From: Alteraurantiacibacter aquimixticola | Lineage (GTDB): Bacteria > Pseudomonadota > Alphaproteobacteria > Sphingomonadales > Sphingomonadaceae | Length of the DNA: 64,000 nt | Direction: 5' to 3' | Assembly (NCBI RefSeq): GCF_004965515.1 | Contig: NZ_SSHH01000004.1 | Span: forward strand, 90,598 to 154,597 | In this document: positions 54,467 to 63,924 of the stretch, in pieces | Layout of the letters: every line of letters begins with the position of its first letter | How positions within the stretch are numbered: position 1 is the stretch's first letter | Notes under the pieces: generated by a model | What the model was told of the DNA's origin: nothing | Database searches by the model: none | The model's input: the letters and a program-made list of their open reading frames with translations, nothing else | Made by a program: the position numbers and the translations under genes

Positions 54467-54876
54467 CCTTCCTGCGGCGCGCCAGCCATGAACGGCGCGG
54501 CGACTTCTGCAGGAACGCGCATCAGCCGCCCCGTCTGCCGGTCCACCATCGCCCAGGTCGTCTTCGCCCGTACGATCGCCTTGCCGGAAGTATCGGAAAA
54601 GGTGATGTGCCGGTCGAAGCGCGCACCCGAAGGCCCCTCGCGGATTTCGGTGAGCGCGGACACCGTATCGCCCTTGCGCACATTGCCGCGATAATCGATC
54701 TCGTGCCGCGTCACGACCCAGGCATAGGCTTCCACGTCCTGCGGCCGTCCGTCCTGCTTCCAGTGGGAGGTGGCGACGTCCTCCATCCAGCCCACCCACA
54801 CCGCATTGTTGACGTGGCCCATCTCGTCGATGTGCTCCGGCAGCGCGGTAAAGGTCATGCTGAAAGTGTTGCTCAC
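54463..54876 (-). CDS. 4HBT-fold acyl-CoA thioesterase
   Basis: A 137-residue hotdog-fold protein. It has HIDEMGHVNNAVWVGWMED, the typical start with an aspartate-like acidic residue, HVNN and the long helix, then TRHEIDYRGNVRKGDTV and ARFDRHITF. This is the YbgC/FadM type that hydrolyses acyl-CoA. The GTG at 54876 overlaps the stop of the prolyl oligopeptidase gene (GTGA), so translation is probably coupled to it. It overlaps the GGDEF gene by 4 bases in a convergent way. Confidence 0.85.
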   Translation of the reverse strand: MSNTFSMTFTALPEHIDEMGHVNNAVWVGWMEDVATSHWKQDGRPQDVEAYAWVVTRHEIDYRGNVRKGDTVSALTEIREGPSGARFDRHITFSDTSGKAIVRAKTTWAMVDRQTGRLMRVPAEVAAPFMAGAPQEG

Positions 54877-57035
54877 TCGGATATCCCGAGCTGCCACAGG
54901 ATGAAGGCGGCTTCCTCGGCCGTCTCGCGCAGGCCCTCGAACCGGCCCGAGCGGCCGCCATGGCCTGCGCCCATATTGGTCTTCAGCAGCAGCACATTGT
55001 CGTCCGTCTTGGTAACGCGCAGCTTGGCGACCCATTTGGCGGGCTCCCAATAGGTGACGCGTGGATCGTTGAGCCCGGCGGTGACGAGCATGGGCGGATA
55101 GTCCTGCGCCACTACCTGATCGTAGGGCGAATAGCTCAGGATATGGGTGAAGGCCGCCTTGCTCTCGATGGGATTGCCCCATTCGGGCCATTCGCCCGGC
55201 GTCAGCGGCAGGCTTTCATCGAGCATGGTGTTGAGCACGTCCACAAAGGGCACATGTGCCACCACCGCGCCGAACAGCGCCGGGTCCTGGTTGATCACCG
55301 CACCCATCAGCTCGCCCCCGGCGGAGCCGCCGCTGGCACTGACCTGACCTTCAGCCGTGTAGCCGAGTTCCACCAGCCCGCGCCCGACATCGACGAAGTC
55401 GTTGAAGGTGTTGGTCCGCTCCTCCATCTTGCCTTGCAGGTACCAGTTGCGGCCCAGATCGTCGCCACCACGGATATGCGCGATGGCATAGGCCATGCCG
55501 CGATCGACCATGCTGAAGCGGGTGGTGGAGAAATTGGGCGGATAGGCGAAGCCGTAGGCGCCATAGGCATAGAGGTGCAGCGGGGCAGAATCGGACTCAT
55601 TGGCCATCGGTCGATCCTTGCGATAAAGCACCGTCACCGGCACCATGGCCCCGTCGCGTGCGCGGATCGACAGCCGGTCTACCGTGTAGAGCGAAGCGTC
55701 ATAGCCGCTCGGAATCTCCTGCACCTTGAGCACTTCCAGCTCGCCGCTGGCGACGTGGTAATCATAGACCGTGTCGGGCGTGATCGGGGATTCGTAGGCG
55801 AGCCGCAGCTTGTCGACATCGTATTCGGGATTGTTCGAGAGACCAGCGGTGTAGCTCGCCTCTGGGAAGGCGATCGGCTGAACTTTCGCAGGATCGGCGT
55901 AATCGCGCAGCTGCACCTGGTCGAGCCCGTTCAGTCGTCCCTCGGTGACGTAGAAGTCCTTGAACAGGCTGAAATCGGTGAGGTAGAATTCGTCCGAACC
56001 CTCGATCAGCGGCGTCCATTCGGTAGGGTTGGAGAGCGGCGCGGTGTAGAGGCCGAAATTCACATGGTCGCGGTTCGAGAGGATGTAGAGCAGGCCGTCG
56101 CGGATATCGACGGAGTATTCCACGCCCTTCTCGCGCGCCCGGATCAGCTGCGGCTCACCCAGCGGATCGGCGGCGGGCAGCACCCAATATTCGCTCGTCT
56201 CATTGTCGCCCGTGGCGATCAGCAGATAATCCTCCTCCGCCGACAGGCCGCTGTCGACGGTGAAGCCCAGCTGCTCCTCCTTGTAGATCTCCACATCATC
56301 GCTGGCAGGCGTGCCGATGCGGTGGACGCGGACATTCTCTACCCGCCAGTTCTCATTCGCGCGGCCATAGACGAGCATGGTGTCGTTTGCCGCCCAGATC
56401 AGGCCGGTATTGGTCTCTTCGATCACGTCGGGCAGCATTTCGCCCGTCTCGAGATCCTTGATATGGACGGTGTAGCGTTCCGCCCCGCTGGTATCGATCG
56501 AATAGGCGACATAGCGGCCGCTCTTGCTGATCGAGATATCGTTGATCGAGAGATATTCGTGCCCCTCGGCCAAGGCCACGGCGTCGAGGAAAAGCTGCGG
56601 CTCGCCACCTGAAACGGGGCGGCGGTAATATTTGCGGTACTCCGCGCCGGGTTCGAATTCGGACCAGTAGACCCAGTCGCCATCCTTCTGCGGCACGGTG
56701 GAATCGTCTTCCTTCAGCCGCGCGCGCATTTCGGCGAACAGCTCTTCCACCAGCTTCTGGTGAGGCGCCATCTGCGCCTCGAACCAGGCATTTTCCGCGC
56801 GCACGTAGTCGAGCACGTCCTCGTCATCGATGGTCGGGTAGGACTGGTCCTTCAGCCAGTGATACGGATCCTCGATCGTGATGCCGTGTCGGGAATAGGA
56901 ATGGGGGCGCTGTTCGGCAATCGGCGGCGCGGTGGGAGTGGTTTCGCTCACGCTGGAACTCTCACTGGACTGGGCGGCCGCGCCAAGGGCAGGAAGCAGC
57001 AGGGCGGCGGCGGCAAGAAGGAAGGATGGTTTCAT
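54873..57035 (-). CDS. Exported prolyl oligopeptidase family protein (S9, oligopeptidase B-like)
   Basis: A 720-residue serine peptidase with a signal peptide (MKPSFLLAAAALLLPALGAA), hence periplasmic. The N-terminal beta-propeller begins with HGITIEDPYHWLKD, and the catalytic domain has SASGGSAGGELMGAV around the nucleophile Ser, MLVTAGLNDPRVTYWEP with the acid and GAGHGGRSGRF with the His. The layout is closest to oligopeptidase B/PtrB, which cuts short peptides after basic residues. ATG 57035 is chosen because it yields the signal peptide. It is divergent from an aminopeptidase P gene, so both may act in peptide use. Confidence 0.93.
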   Translation of the reverse strand: MKPSFLLAAAALLLPALGAAAQSSESSSVSETTPTAPPIAEQRPHSYSRHGITIEDPYHWLKDQSYPTIDDEDVLDYVRAENAWFEAQMAPHQKLVEELFAEMRARLKEDDSTVPQKDGDWVYWSEFEPGAEYRKYYRRPVSGGEPQLFLDAVALAEGHEYLSINDISISKSGRYVAYSIDTSGAERYTVHIKDLETGEMLPDVIEETNTGLIWAANDTMLVYGRANENWRVENVRVHRIGTPASDDVEIYKEEQLGFTVDSGLSAEEDYLLIATGDNETSEYWVLPAADPLGEPQLIRAREKGVEYSVDIRDGLLYILSNRDHVNFGLYTAPLSNPTEWTPLIEGSDEFYLTDFSLFKDFYVTEGRLNGLDQVQLRDYADPAKVQPIAFPEASYTAGLSNNPEYDVDKLRLAYESPITPDTVYDYHVASGELEVLKVQEIPSGYDASLYTVDRLSIRARDGAMVPVTVLYRKDRPMANESDSAPLHLYAYGAYGFAYPPNFSTTRFSMVDRGMAYAIAHIRGGDDLGRNWYLQGKMEERTNTFNDFVDVGRGLVELGYTAEGQVSASGGSAGGELMGAVINQDPALFGAVVAHVPFVDVLNTMLDESLPLTPGEWPEWGNPIESKAAFTHILSYSPYDQVVAQDYPPMLVTAGLNDPRVTYWEPAKWVAKLRVTKTDDNVLLLKTNMGAGHGGRSGRFEGLRETAEEAAFILWQLGISE

Positions 57036-57104
57036 AAAGGAACGCGCTCCTTGGCAGGATGGGCGAAGGCTGAAAAGTGCATTGCACCGGCAGTGGCCTC
57101 GATC

Positions 57105-57114
57105 CACATATGTG
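57105..57114. promoter_or_regulatory. Palindrome CACATATGTG in the divergent peptidase promoter region
   Basis: A perfect 10-bp palindrome in the 119 bases between the divergent prolyl oligopeptidase and aminopeptidase P genes, a natural place for a shared operator. No regulator is identified. Confidence 0.35.
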
Positions 57115-57154
57115 ATAGGAGGCTTAGTTACATTCACAACCGGACGCAATTCAC

Positions 57155-58960
57155 ATGCTGATGCATACTCACGAAGCCCGACTCGCCGCCCTGCGCAAGG
57201 AGCTGGAGCGGCGCGGGCTGGAAGGCTTCGTCATCCCGATCAGCGACGAACACCTGTCCGAATATGTCGGCGGCTATGCCCAGCGGCTCGCCTGGCTGAC
57301 CGGTTTCGGCGGCTCCGCAGGGACGGTAGCGGTGACGAAGGGCAATGCGGCGATCTTCGTCGACGGGCGCTACACCCTGCAGGTGCGCGACCAGGTGGAC
57401 GGCAAGCTCTACGAATACAAATCGGTACCCGGCGATTCGATTGCCGACTGGCTGGCTCAGAATGTCTCCGAAGGGGCCGAAGTCGGCTTCGACCCCTGGC
57501 TGCACACGCAGGGCTGGGCCAAAACCGCGCGCAAGCGGCTGGAGAAGGCTGGCGCCAAGCTGGTGCCGGTGGAAAGCAATCCGGTCGATGCGGTATGGGA
57601 AGACCAGCCCGAACCTTCCGCTGCCCCCGCCTTCCTGCAGGACGAGGCGCTGACCGGCCGTTCCAGCGCGGACAAGCGCGGCGCGATTGCCGAGTGGCTC
57701 AAGGAAGAGAAGCTGGACGCAGTGGTGATCTCGGCGCTCGATTCGGTCGCCTGGCTGCTCAATATCCGCGGGCAAGACGTCGAACGCACGCCGGTGGCGC
57801 TATCCTATCTCACTGTCCATGGCGACGGGACGGCGGACTGGTTCATCGCGCCGGAGAAGGTGCCTGCCGATGTCGCCGCCGCGCTCGGCAATGCAGTGCG
57901 CATTCGCGATCGCCGCGAGTTCGCTGCCTCGCTCGCGGAGTTCAAGGGCAAGCGCGTGTCGACCGATCCCGCCCGCTCGGTCGCGGCGATCTTCGATGCG
58001 CTGGAAACGGGCGGCGCAACCGTCGTTCCCGAAACCGACCCCGCCGTGCTTCCCAAGGCGACCAAGACCGAAGCCGAGCAAGCCGGACACCGCGCCGCGC
58101 AGCATCGCGACGGGGCGGCCGTCTCGAACTTCCTCCACTGGCTCTCGGTCGAAGCTCCCCAAGGCAAGGTGGACGAGCTCTCCGCCGCCGCCAAGCTGCA
58201 GGGCTTTCGCGAAGCTTGCGGCGACCTGCGCGACCTGTCCTTCGACACGATCAGCGGCGCTGGGCCCAATGGCGCGATCGTTCATTACCGCGTGAGCGAG
58301 GAGACCAATCGCACGCTCGAGCCCAACAGCGTCTACCTCGTCGACAGTGGCGGGCAGTATCCGGACGGCACGACCGACATCACGCGCACCGTGTGGATCG
58401 GCCCCGATGCCCCGCCCGCCGAGGTGAAGGACCGCTATACGCGCGTGCTGAAGGGACACATCGCCCTCGCCACGCAGACCTTCCCCAAGGGTACCGCCGG
58501 ATCGCAGCTCGACAGCCTGGCACGGCAATTCCTGTGGGCGGCGGGCGTCGATTATGCGCATGGCACGGGCCACGGCGTCGGAAGCTTCCTCTCCGTCCAC
58601 GAAGGGCCGCAACGGATCGCCAAGCCGCGCGGCGGGCAGGCGGGAACCGAGCAGGAATTGCTCCCGGGCATGATCCTTTCCAACGAGCCGGGCTACTACA
58701 AGACCGGCGAATTCGGCATCCGGATCGAGAATTTGGTGCTGGTGGAAGAGCGGCAGATCGAAGGCGGGGAAGGCGAATGGCTCGGCTTCGAGACGCTGAC
58801 CCTCGCGCCGATCGATGCGACGCTGGTGGATACGGACCTGCTGACCGAGGCGGAGATCGCCTGGTGGAACACCTATCACGCCCGCGTGCGGGAAGTGGTC
58901 GCTCCGCAGCTTGAAGGCGAGGCGCTGGAATGGCTGGAGGAGGCTTGCGCACCGCTATGA
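57155..58960 (+). CDS. Aminopeptidase P family protein (Xaa-Pro aminopeptidase)
   Basis: A 601-residue metallopeptidase of the three-domain M24B type (like eukaryotic XPNPEP1), releasing N-terminal residues before proline. Two N-terminal creatinase-like domains (from FVIPISDEHLSEYVGG; FVDGRYTLQ) precede the pita-bread domain. Metal ligands are visible in LVDSGGQY, TTDITRT, GTGHGVG, ILSNEPGYY and IRIENL. No signal peptide, so it is cytosolic. The cupin gene starts within its stop codon (ATGA), and the prolyl oligopeptidase is transcribed divergently. Confidence 0.95.
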   Translation: MLMHTHEARLAALRKELERRGLEGFVIPISDEHLSEYVGGYAQRLAWLTGFGGSAGTVAVTKGNAAIFVDGRYTLQVRDQVDGKLYEYKSVPGDSIADWLAQNVSEGAEVGFDPWLHTQGWAKTARKRLEKAGAKLVPVESNPVDAVWEDQPEPSAAPAFLQDEALTGRSSADKRGAIAEWLKEEKLDAVVISALDSVAWLLNIRGQDVERTPVALSYLTVHGDGTADWFIAPEKVPADVAAALGNAVRIRDRREFAASLAEFKGKRVSTDPARSVAAIFDALETGGATVVPETDPAVLPKATKTEAEQAGHRAAQHRDGAAVSNFLHWLSVEAPQGKVDELSAAAKLQGFREACGDLRDLSFDTISGAGPNGAIVHYRVSEETNRTLEPNSVYLVDSGGQYPDGTTDITRTVWIGPDAPPAEVKDRYTRVLKGHIALATQTFPKGTAGSQLDSLARQFLWAAGVDYAHGTGHGVGSFLSVHEGPQRIAKPRGGQAGTEQELLPGMILSNEPGYYKTGEFGIRIENLVLVEERQIEGGEGEWLGFETLTLAPIDATLVDTDLLTEAEIAWWNTYHARVREVVAPQLEGEALEWLEEACAPL

Positions 58961-59364
58961 GCATCAATCGGCTCGAGACCCATCCCATCCATCTCGGCCT
59001 CGGTGCCCGCGCCCTCGCGCAGCCGGAGTTCCCGCATGATGAACGCGCCATGCAATGGTATGCCGACTATGGCGAGCGGAACGCGGAGGATGGCAATGAG
59101 GGGCGGCTCGTCTCGATGTACCACTTCACCGAGGACTGGTCCGGCTGGGAAATGCATCCGGCGGGCGACGAGGTGGTGGTCTGCCTCTCGGGAACCCTGG
59201 AACTGATCCAGGAACTGCCCGATGGGGAGACGCGCACGACCCGGCTCGAAGCTGGCGAATATGCGATCAACCCGGCGGGTGTCTGGCACACGGCCAATGT
59301 AGCCGATGCGGCGAGCAGCCGGTTCATCACCGCCGGTATGGGAACGCAGCACAGGCCGCGCTGA
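58957..59364 (+). CDS. Cupin-domain protein
   Basis: A 135-residue protein with a single cupin barrel: GWEMHPAGDEVVVCLSG supplies the first motif with His and Glu, and EAGEYAINPAGVWHTAN the second with His. The metal-binding set is close to but not exactly the full consensus. It has no signal peptide. Its ATG overlaps the aminopeptidase stop, so it is co-translated with it. The reaction or ligand is not known. Confidence 0.75.
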   Translation: MSINRLETHPIHLGLGARALAQPEFPHDERAMQWYADYGERNAEDGNEGRLVSMYHFTEDWSGWEMHPAGDEVVVCLSGTLELIQELPDGETRTTRLEAGEYAINPAGVWHTANVADAASSRFITAGMGTQHRPR

Positions 59365-59433
59365 CGGAGCTTTCCTGAACGCCCGCTAAACCGCGGATTT
59401 CCGCGGGATGAACACACATCCCCGGAAGCGACA

Positions 59434-59475
59434 AATTGCGACACAAAGGCCGTTTTCCGGCATAGAATTGCGACA
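59434..59475 (+). repeat. Direct repeat AATTGCGACA upstream of the EF-hand gene
   Basis: AATTGCGACA at 59434-59443 and again at 59466-59475, 32 bases apart, about 110 bases before the EF-hand start. The arrangement recalls the 30-base paired repeats at 23.5-24.7 kb, but the sequence differs. Confidence 0.5.
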
Positions 59476-59583
59476 TTGCGAGCCTAGAAGGGTGTCATGA
59501 GCAACGCGGTGGCGCACTCCCCCCTCCCACCAATAAAGCGGCATCGCGTTGCTCTCCAGGCACCAAGATAACTGGAGAGAAAT

Positions 59584-60180
59584 ATGCGTAAGACCCTGAC
59601 CTTGTCCCTCGCCGCCATTGCCACGCTTGCTGCGGGCACTGCGGCCGCGCAGGCCCCTGAACGTCCCGAGCGCGGTGCCGACATGACCCGCGCAATGGCC
59701 GAAGAGCGCGCGGCGCAGATGTTCGCCCGGCTCGATGCCAACAGCGATGGCGAACTGTCCGATGCCGATCGCGACGCCCGTGCCGATGAGCGCTTCGACC
59801 GCGTCGACGCCAATGGCGACGGCACGATCAGCCGCGAGGAATTCGCCGCCATGCGTGAGGCCCGCGGCGAACAGCGCAAGGAACGCCGCGAAGCCCGGAC
59901 CGAGCGCGGTGCGCAGGAAGGCGAACGCTTTGCCCGTCGTGAAGGCCGCCGCGGAATGCGTGGCATGCGCGGGATGCGCGGCGGTCGCGCCCTGCTGGGC
60001 CAGGCCGACGCCAATGAAGATGGCAAGATCAGCCAGGAGGAATTCACCTCCGCCATGCTCGCCCGCTTCGATGCCGCCGATGCCGACAATGACGGCACCG
60101 TCACGCGCGACGAACGCCGCAATGCCCGTCCGGAAGGCCAGAGGGACGGCAGGCGTGGACGTGGGCGCATGATCGGCTAA
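59584..60180 (+). CDS. Exported EF-hand calcium-binding protein
   Basis: A 198-residue protein with a signal peptide (MRKTLTLSLAAIATLAAGTA) and four EF-hand loops: DANSDGELSDAD, DANGDGTISREE, DANEDGKISQEE and DADNDGTVTRDE. Between the second and third loops lies a very basic Arg/Glu/Gly-rich stretch with GMRGMRGMRGG. Proteins like this are common in sphingomonads; they probably bind calcium in the periplasm. The start follows GGAGAGAAAT. The two-component genes begin 26 bases after it and may share its transcript. Confidence 0.88.
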   Translation: MRKTLTLSLAAIATLAAGTAAAQAPERPERGADMTRAMAEERAAQMFARLDANSDGELSDADRDARADERFDRVDANGDGTISREEFAAMREARGEQRKERREARTERGAQEGERFARREGRRGMRGMRGMRGGRALLGQADANEDGKISQEEFTSAMLARFDAADADNDGTVTRDERRNARPEGQRDGRRGRGRMIG

Positions 60181-60206
60181 GCTGCCTCCCACCGGGGGCA
60201 AAAGAC

Positions 60207-60941
60207 ATGAGCGAACAAGCCGATATCACAATCCTGCTGGTCGATGACGAGGCCAGCCTGCGCGAACCCCTGGCGGATTACCTGACCCGCCAGGGGTTCG
60301 TCGTGCATCAGGCCCCCGATGCCGCCAAGGCGCGATCCTTCCTCGTCGACAGCAAGCCCGATCTGGTCCTGCTCGACATCATGATGCCGGGCGAGGACGG
60401 CCTGTCGCTCTGCCGCCACCTCATCGAATCGAAGCATCTGCCGGTGATCTTCCTTTCCGCCAAGGGCGAGGCGACCGACCGTATCGTCGGCCTCGAAATC
60501 GGCGCGGACGACTATGTGGTCAAACCCTTCGAACCGCGCGAACTGGTTGCCCGCATCCGCTCCGTCCTGCGCCGCGCGAACAAACAGGCTGCGCCGACCG
60601 AAGTCGATGCGATGTACGAATTCGAAGGCTGGACGCTCGATCCGCTGAAGCGCCGCCTGAGCGACCCGGAAGGCACGGTGATCCCCATTTCCTCGGCCGA
60701 ATTCCGCCTGCTCTCCGCCTTTCTCGACCATCCGCGCCAGGTGCTCGACCGTGACCGGCTGCTCGACATGGTGCAGGGGCGCGAGGCGCATCTGTTCGAT
60801 CGCGCGGTGGACAACCAGGTCAGCCGCCTCAGGCGCAAGATCGAGGAAGACAGCCGCGATCCCAAGCTGATCCAGACCGTGTGGGGCGGCGGATACCGCC
60901 TTGCCGCCGACGTTCGCCGCCTGCCGCAGGGCGAGGATTGA
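60207..60941 (+). CDS. OmpR-family response regulator
   Basis: A 244-residue regulator. The receiver has its acidic pair in LLVDDEASLR, the phosphorylated Asp57 in LVLLDIMMPGEDG and the lysine in YVVKPFEPREL; the C-terminal winged helix has SSAEFRLLSAFLDHPRQVLDRDRLLD and VWGGGYRL. It binds DNA after phosphorylation by the kinase encoded next, whose ATG overlaps its stop (TGATG). Its targets are unknown; the exported EF-hand gene upstream is one candidate. Confidence 0.94.
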   Translation: MSEQADITILLVDDEASLREPLADYLTRQGFVVHQAPDAAKARSFLVDSKPDLVLLDIMMPGEDGLSLCRHLIESKHLPVIFLSAKGEATDRIVGLEIGADDYVVKPFEPRELVARIRSVLRRANKQAAPTEVDAMYEFEGWTLDPLKRRLSDPEGTVIPISSAEFRLLSAFLDHPRQVLDRDRLLDMVQGREAHLFDRAVDNQVSRLRRKIEEDSRDPKLIQTVWGGGYRLAADVRRLPQGED

Positions 60942-62347
60942 TGCGCCGCTTCCTGCCCAAAAGCCTGTTGGGGCAGATGCTGCTGGCGGTGGCGCTGGCG
61001 CTGCTGGCGGCACAAACCCTGTCCGGCATCCTGCGCTTCCGGGCGGAGGAATTGCGGCGCGAGAACGGCCTCATCAACACGCTGGCCTTCCAGCTGGTGG
61101 CCGATCCGCGCGTCGAATACCGCTTTCGCGACGGCCGGGACCACAATCGCCGCGAACGCCGCCGCCTGCGGATAGAGCGCGCCCTGGAATCACCGGTCCT
61201 GCGCGGCGAATTCACCGATCCGGAGCGGCTGGAACGCCTTACCGATGTGCTGACCGACCAGGGCGTGGCGATCGACGACCTGGTGGTGCTCTCCCGCCCA
61301 GTCAGCCGCGACGATTACATCATGCGCGGCCTCAAGCGCATCCGCACCGATTCGCAGATCGCCAATCGCGATGGCTGGGATGTCGAGGGCGATATGCTGA
61401 TTGCCGGCCTCAAACGCGTGGGCGAGGAGGAGTGGCTGGTCGCCCGCGTCCCGCTGCCCGGACCCGAGCACGGGCGGTATATAGGCATCATCATCCAGAC
61501 GCTCCTGATCTATGTCATCCTCGTGGGCGGCCTCTACTGGCTGCTGCGCCGGATCACGCGCCCGCTGGCGGCGCTGCGCACGCGGATGGAGACCTTCGGC
61601 AATACGCGTGAGACAGCCGGCCAGCTCGAACCTTCCGGCCCCGAGGATACGCGCCAGCTGATCACCGCGCATAACGCGATGGAAGCGCGCATTGCCGCGC
61701 TGCTCGATGAAAAGGACGTGATGCTGGGTGCGATCGGGCATGACCTGAAGACCCCGCTCGCCGCACTGCGCGTGCGCATCGAATCGGTGGAGGACGATGC
61801 CGAGCGGCTGAAGATGGCCCGCACGATCGAGGACATCACCAATTCGCTCGACGATATCCTCTCGCTCGCCCGCGTCGGCCGGCCGAGCGACCCGCTGGAA
61901 CGCACCGAACTATCCGCCCTCGTCGCCTCGGTGGTCGAGGAATATGAGGACATGGGCGAGGACGTGACGCTGGGCGAAACGCAGCGAACGGCCTTGCGCC
62001 TGCGCGCGACATGGCTGCGCCGCGCCCTGCGCAACCTCATCGGCAATGCGCTGCGCTATGGCGAAAAGCCGGTAGTCAGCCTCGCGCGAGAGAATGGCGA
62101 GGCGGTGATCCGGATCGAGGATGAAGGGCCCGGCATTCCCGATGGCGACATCATGTCCATGCTCGAGCCCTTCAAGCGCGGCGAGGCATCGCGCAATCGC
62201 GAAACGGGCGGGGCAGGCCTCGGCCTAACTCTTGCGCGCGCGATCGCCGAACAGCATGGCGGTACGCTGACGCTGGCGAACCGGTTGGGCGATGCGGGCA
62301 CTGTGGTCGGGCTGGTGGCGACCATTCGCCTGCCGCTCGACAGCTAG
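60941..62347 (+). CDS. Two-component sensor histidine kinase (EnvZ type)
   Basis: A 468-residue inner-membrane kinase: membrane segment at about 10-30, a periplasmic sensor of about 150 residues rich in Arg and Asp, second membrane segment (182-202), HAMP linker, HisKA with His267 in GAIGHDLKTPLAALR, and HATPase with NLIGNALRYGEKP, EDEGPGIPDG and GAGLGLTLARAI. The basic and acidic periplasmic region (RFRDGRDHNRRERRRLR) is unusual and could sense ions or charged compounds. It overlaps the response regulator stop and forms a two-gene unit with it. Confidence 0.93.
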   Translation: MRRFLPKSLLGQMLLAVALALLAAQTLSGILRFRAEELRRENGLINTLAFQLVADPRVEYRFRDGRDHNRRERRRLRIERALESPVLRGEFTDPERLERLTDVLTDQGVAIDDLVVLSRPVSRDDYIMRGLKRIRTDSQIANRDGWDVEGDMLIAGLKRVGEEEWLVARVPLPGPEHGRYIGIIIQTLLIYVILVGGLYWLLRRITRPLAALRTRMETFGNTRETAGQLEPSGPEDTRQLITAHNAMEARIAALLDEKDVMLGAIGHDLKTPLAALRVRIESVEDDAERLKMARTIEDITNSLDDILSLARVGRPSDPLERTELSALVASVVEEYEDMGEDVTLGETQRTALRLRATWLRRALRNLIGNALRYGEKPVVSLARENGEAVIRIEDEGPGIPDGDIMSMLEPFKRGEASRNRETGGAGLGLTLARAIAEQHGGTLTLANRLGDAGTVVGLVATIRLPLDS

Positions 62348-63924
62348 TTCTTGGCCAGCTTCAGCTCGCCGCCATCCATCTCATAGCCGAAATAGAACCA
62401 CTTCTTCAGCTCGCTCCCCGTCTCGGTGCGGAAAGCGGCGATCAGACGCTGGCCATCGGTTTTCACATAGATCGCGCCATCGACCAGCACGTTGCTGCCG
62501 CCCAGTACCTCGATCGCCTCGGCAATGCGCTTGCCGCGCGCCTCGGTAACGCTGGCAAGCTGCTTCTCGATATCGCCCTTGAGCCGTGCGACCAGCTTGG
62601 CATCCTCCTTTTCCCGCGTGGAGCGCTGCAGCTCGGTGGACAGAAGCACCGGCGAATCGCCCCTGCCCACACGGCCCAGCCGGCCAAGCAGGTCCGGGCG
62701 CGGGTGGACATGGCCTTCCTGGTCGCCCGAAGAGATGACGAAGGCCGCCGGATTGACCGCTTCGAGGAATTCGTCGGTCACATCGGTCGCGCCGTGGTGG
62801 CAGACCTTCATCACGTCGCATTCGAAGACCTCGCGCGCCTTGTCGATCATCGCCTTGCGCGCAGCAGCACTGCTCGGCCATCGCGTCGTGTCGGTATAGT
62901 GCTTGAGCAGGAATTTCTCGGCGACCGAATTGAGATCGCCGCCGAACAAGATGTCGAATTCGCCATATCGCAGCTTCAGCAGCACGGAATGGCCGTTCTT
63001 CGTCTTGCCATAGGAGGACAGGCGCCGCAGCCGCTTCTTTCCGGTAGGCGCGGTTTCCACCACGGGGCCGATCACACGGATCGAGTAGTCCCGCCCGCCG
63101 CCATGGCGAAAGCCCGGCATCCAGCTCAGCCCGTCGGCGTCGATCTCGCCATGTTCGGTGGAGAGCATCTGGATATTGACCCGACCCTGCCCGCCGCCGG
63201 GCCGCGTGAATGTGCCATTGTCCAGCGCGGTGCGCATGACCTGCGGGAAGAGCTTTTCGCCGCTGCCCATGGGCACATCCACGGGCGCAGCGAAAATGGC
63301 CTCGATATCCGCATGATCGGTCGCCAGCTCCTCGAGGTAATCGACACTGGTCTGCGGGTCCTCGGTCAATCCGCCGACCTGATCCCAGCCCGACAGTTTC
63401 GGACGCTCGACAATGCCGTTGTGATAGATGTTCTCGAAGCGGACCTTGTCGTTGCCGAAGATGTTGAGAAACCCAAGGTAATGGTCCTTGTCCGGATGGG
63501 TGATCACCGCGGCATGGAACAGCAGGTCCTTGCGGTAACCCCCGAAACGCTCGCCGAGGAATTCCAGCATGTGATCGCGCTCCCCCGCATCGATCACGAT
63601 TATCCGCTCATCCTCGCCCCGCTCCGGGCTGATCATGATCGATCCGTCACCCTGCCCGACATCGACGAAGATGATTTCGAGCGGGCGCTTTGGCACCACA
63701 TGCGCGGTGCGGATTCTCAGCTCCTTGCGCTTTTCCGGATTGTTCGGATGCCAGACGATCATCGTCCACTCGGCATCCGAGGGCGCGACATCGTCCACCC
63801 ACAGGAAGTCGCCCCACAAGACCTGCTTGTACTTCTTTGGCTTGCCCGAAGATGTCAGTTCATGGCGATCATAAAGATAGACCTTGCCGTAATCCGGCGG
63901 CAGGTCGACAAAAACATGTTCCAC
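62344..63924 (-). CDS. ComEC-like MBL-fold hydrolase, stand-alone
   Basis: A 526-residue soluble protein. The metallo-beta-lactamase fold related to the ComEC C-terminal domain is seen in FVDVGQGDGSIM (87-98), ITHPDKDHYLG (metal motif H-x-D-x-D-H at 143-148), an LFGGDLN segment and KVCHHGATD near 375. The first 80 residues and the last 100 (helical, Lys/Glu-rich) are extra. There is no signal peptide or membrane part, so it does not take up DNA. Start is GTG 63924 after GGGGGAGGATGCC. Related stand-alone proteins often occur in accessory or defence-type operons; the upstream neighbour lies beyond the window. Confidence 0.8.
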   Translation of the reverse strand: MEHVFVDLPPDYGKVYLYDRHELTSSGKPKKYKQVLWGDFLWVDDVAPSDAEWTMIVWHPNNPEKRKELRIRTAHVVPKRPLEIIFVDVGQGDGSIMISPERGEDERIIVIDAGERDHMLEFLGERFGGYRKDLLFHAAVITHPDKDHYLGFLNIFGNDKVRFENIYHNGIVERPKLSGWDQVGGLTEDPQTSVDYLEELATDHADIEAIFAAPVDVPMGSGEKLFPQVMRTALDNGTFTRPGGGQGRVNIQMLSTEHGEIDADGLSWMPGFRHGGGRDYSIRVIGPVVETAPTGKKRLRRLSSYGKTKNGHSVLLKLRYGEFDILFGGDLNSVAEKFLLKHYTDTTRWPSSAAARKAMIDKAREVFECDVMKVCHHGATDVTDEFLEAVNPAAFVISSGDQEGHVHPRPDLLGRLGRVGRGDSPVLLSTELQRSTREKEDAKLVARLKGDIEKQLASVTEARGKRIAEAIEVLGGSNVLVDGAIYVKTDGQRLIAAFRTETGSELKKWFYFGYEMDGGELKLAKN

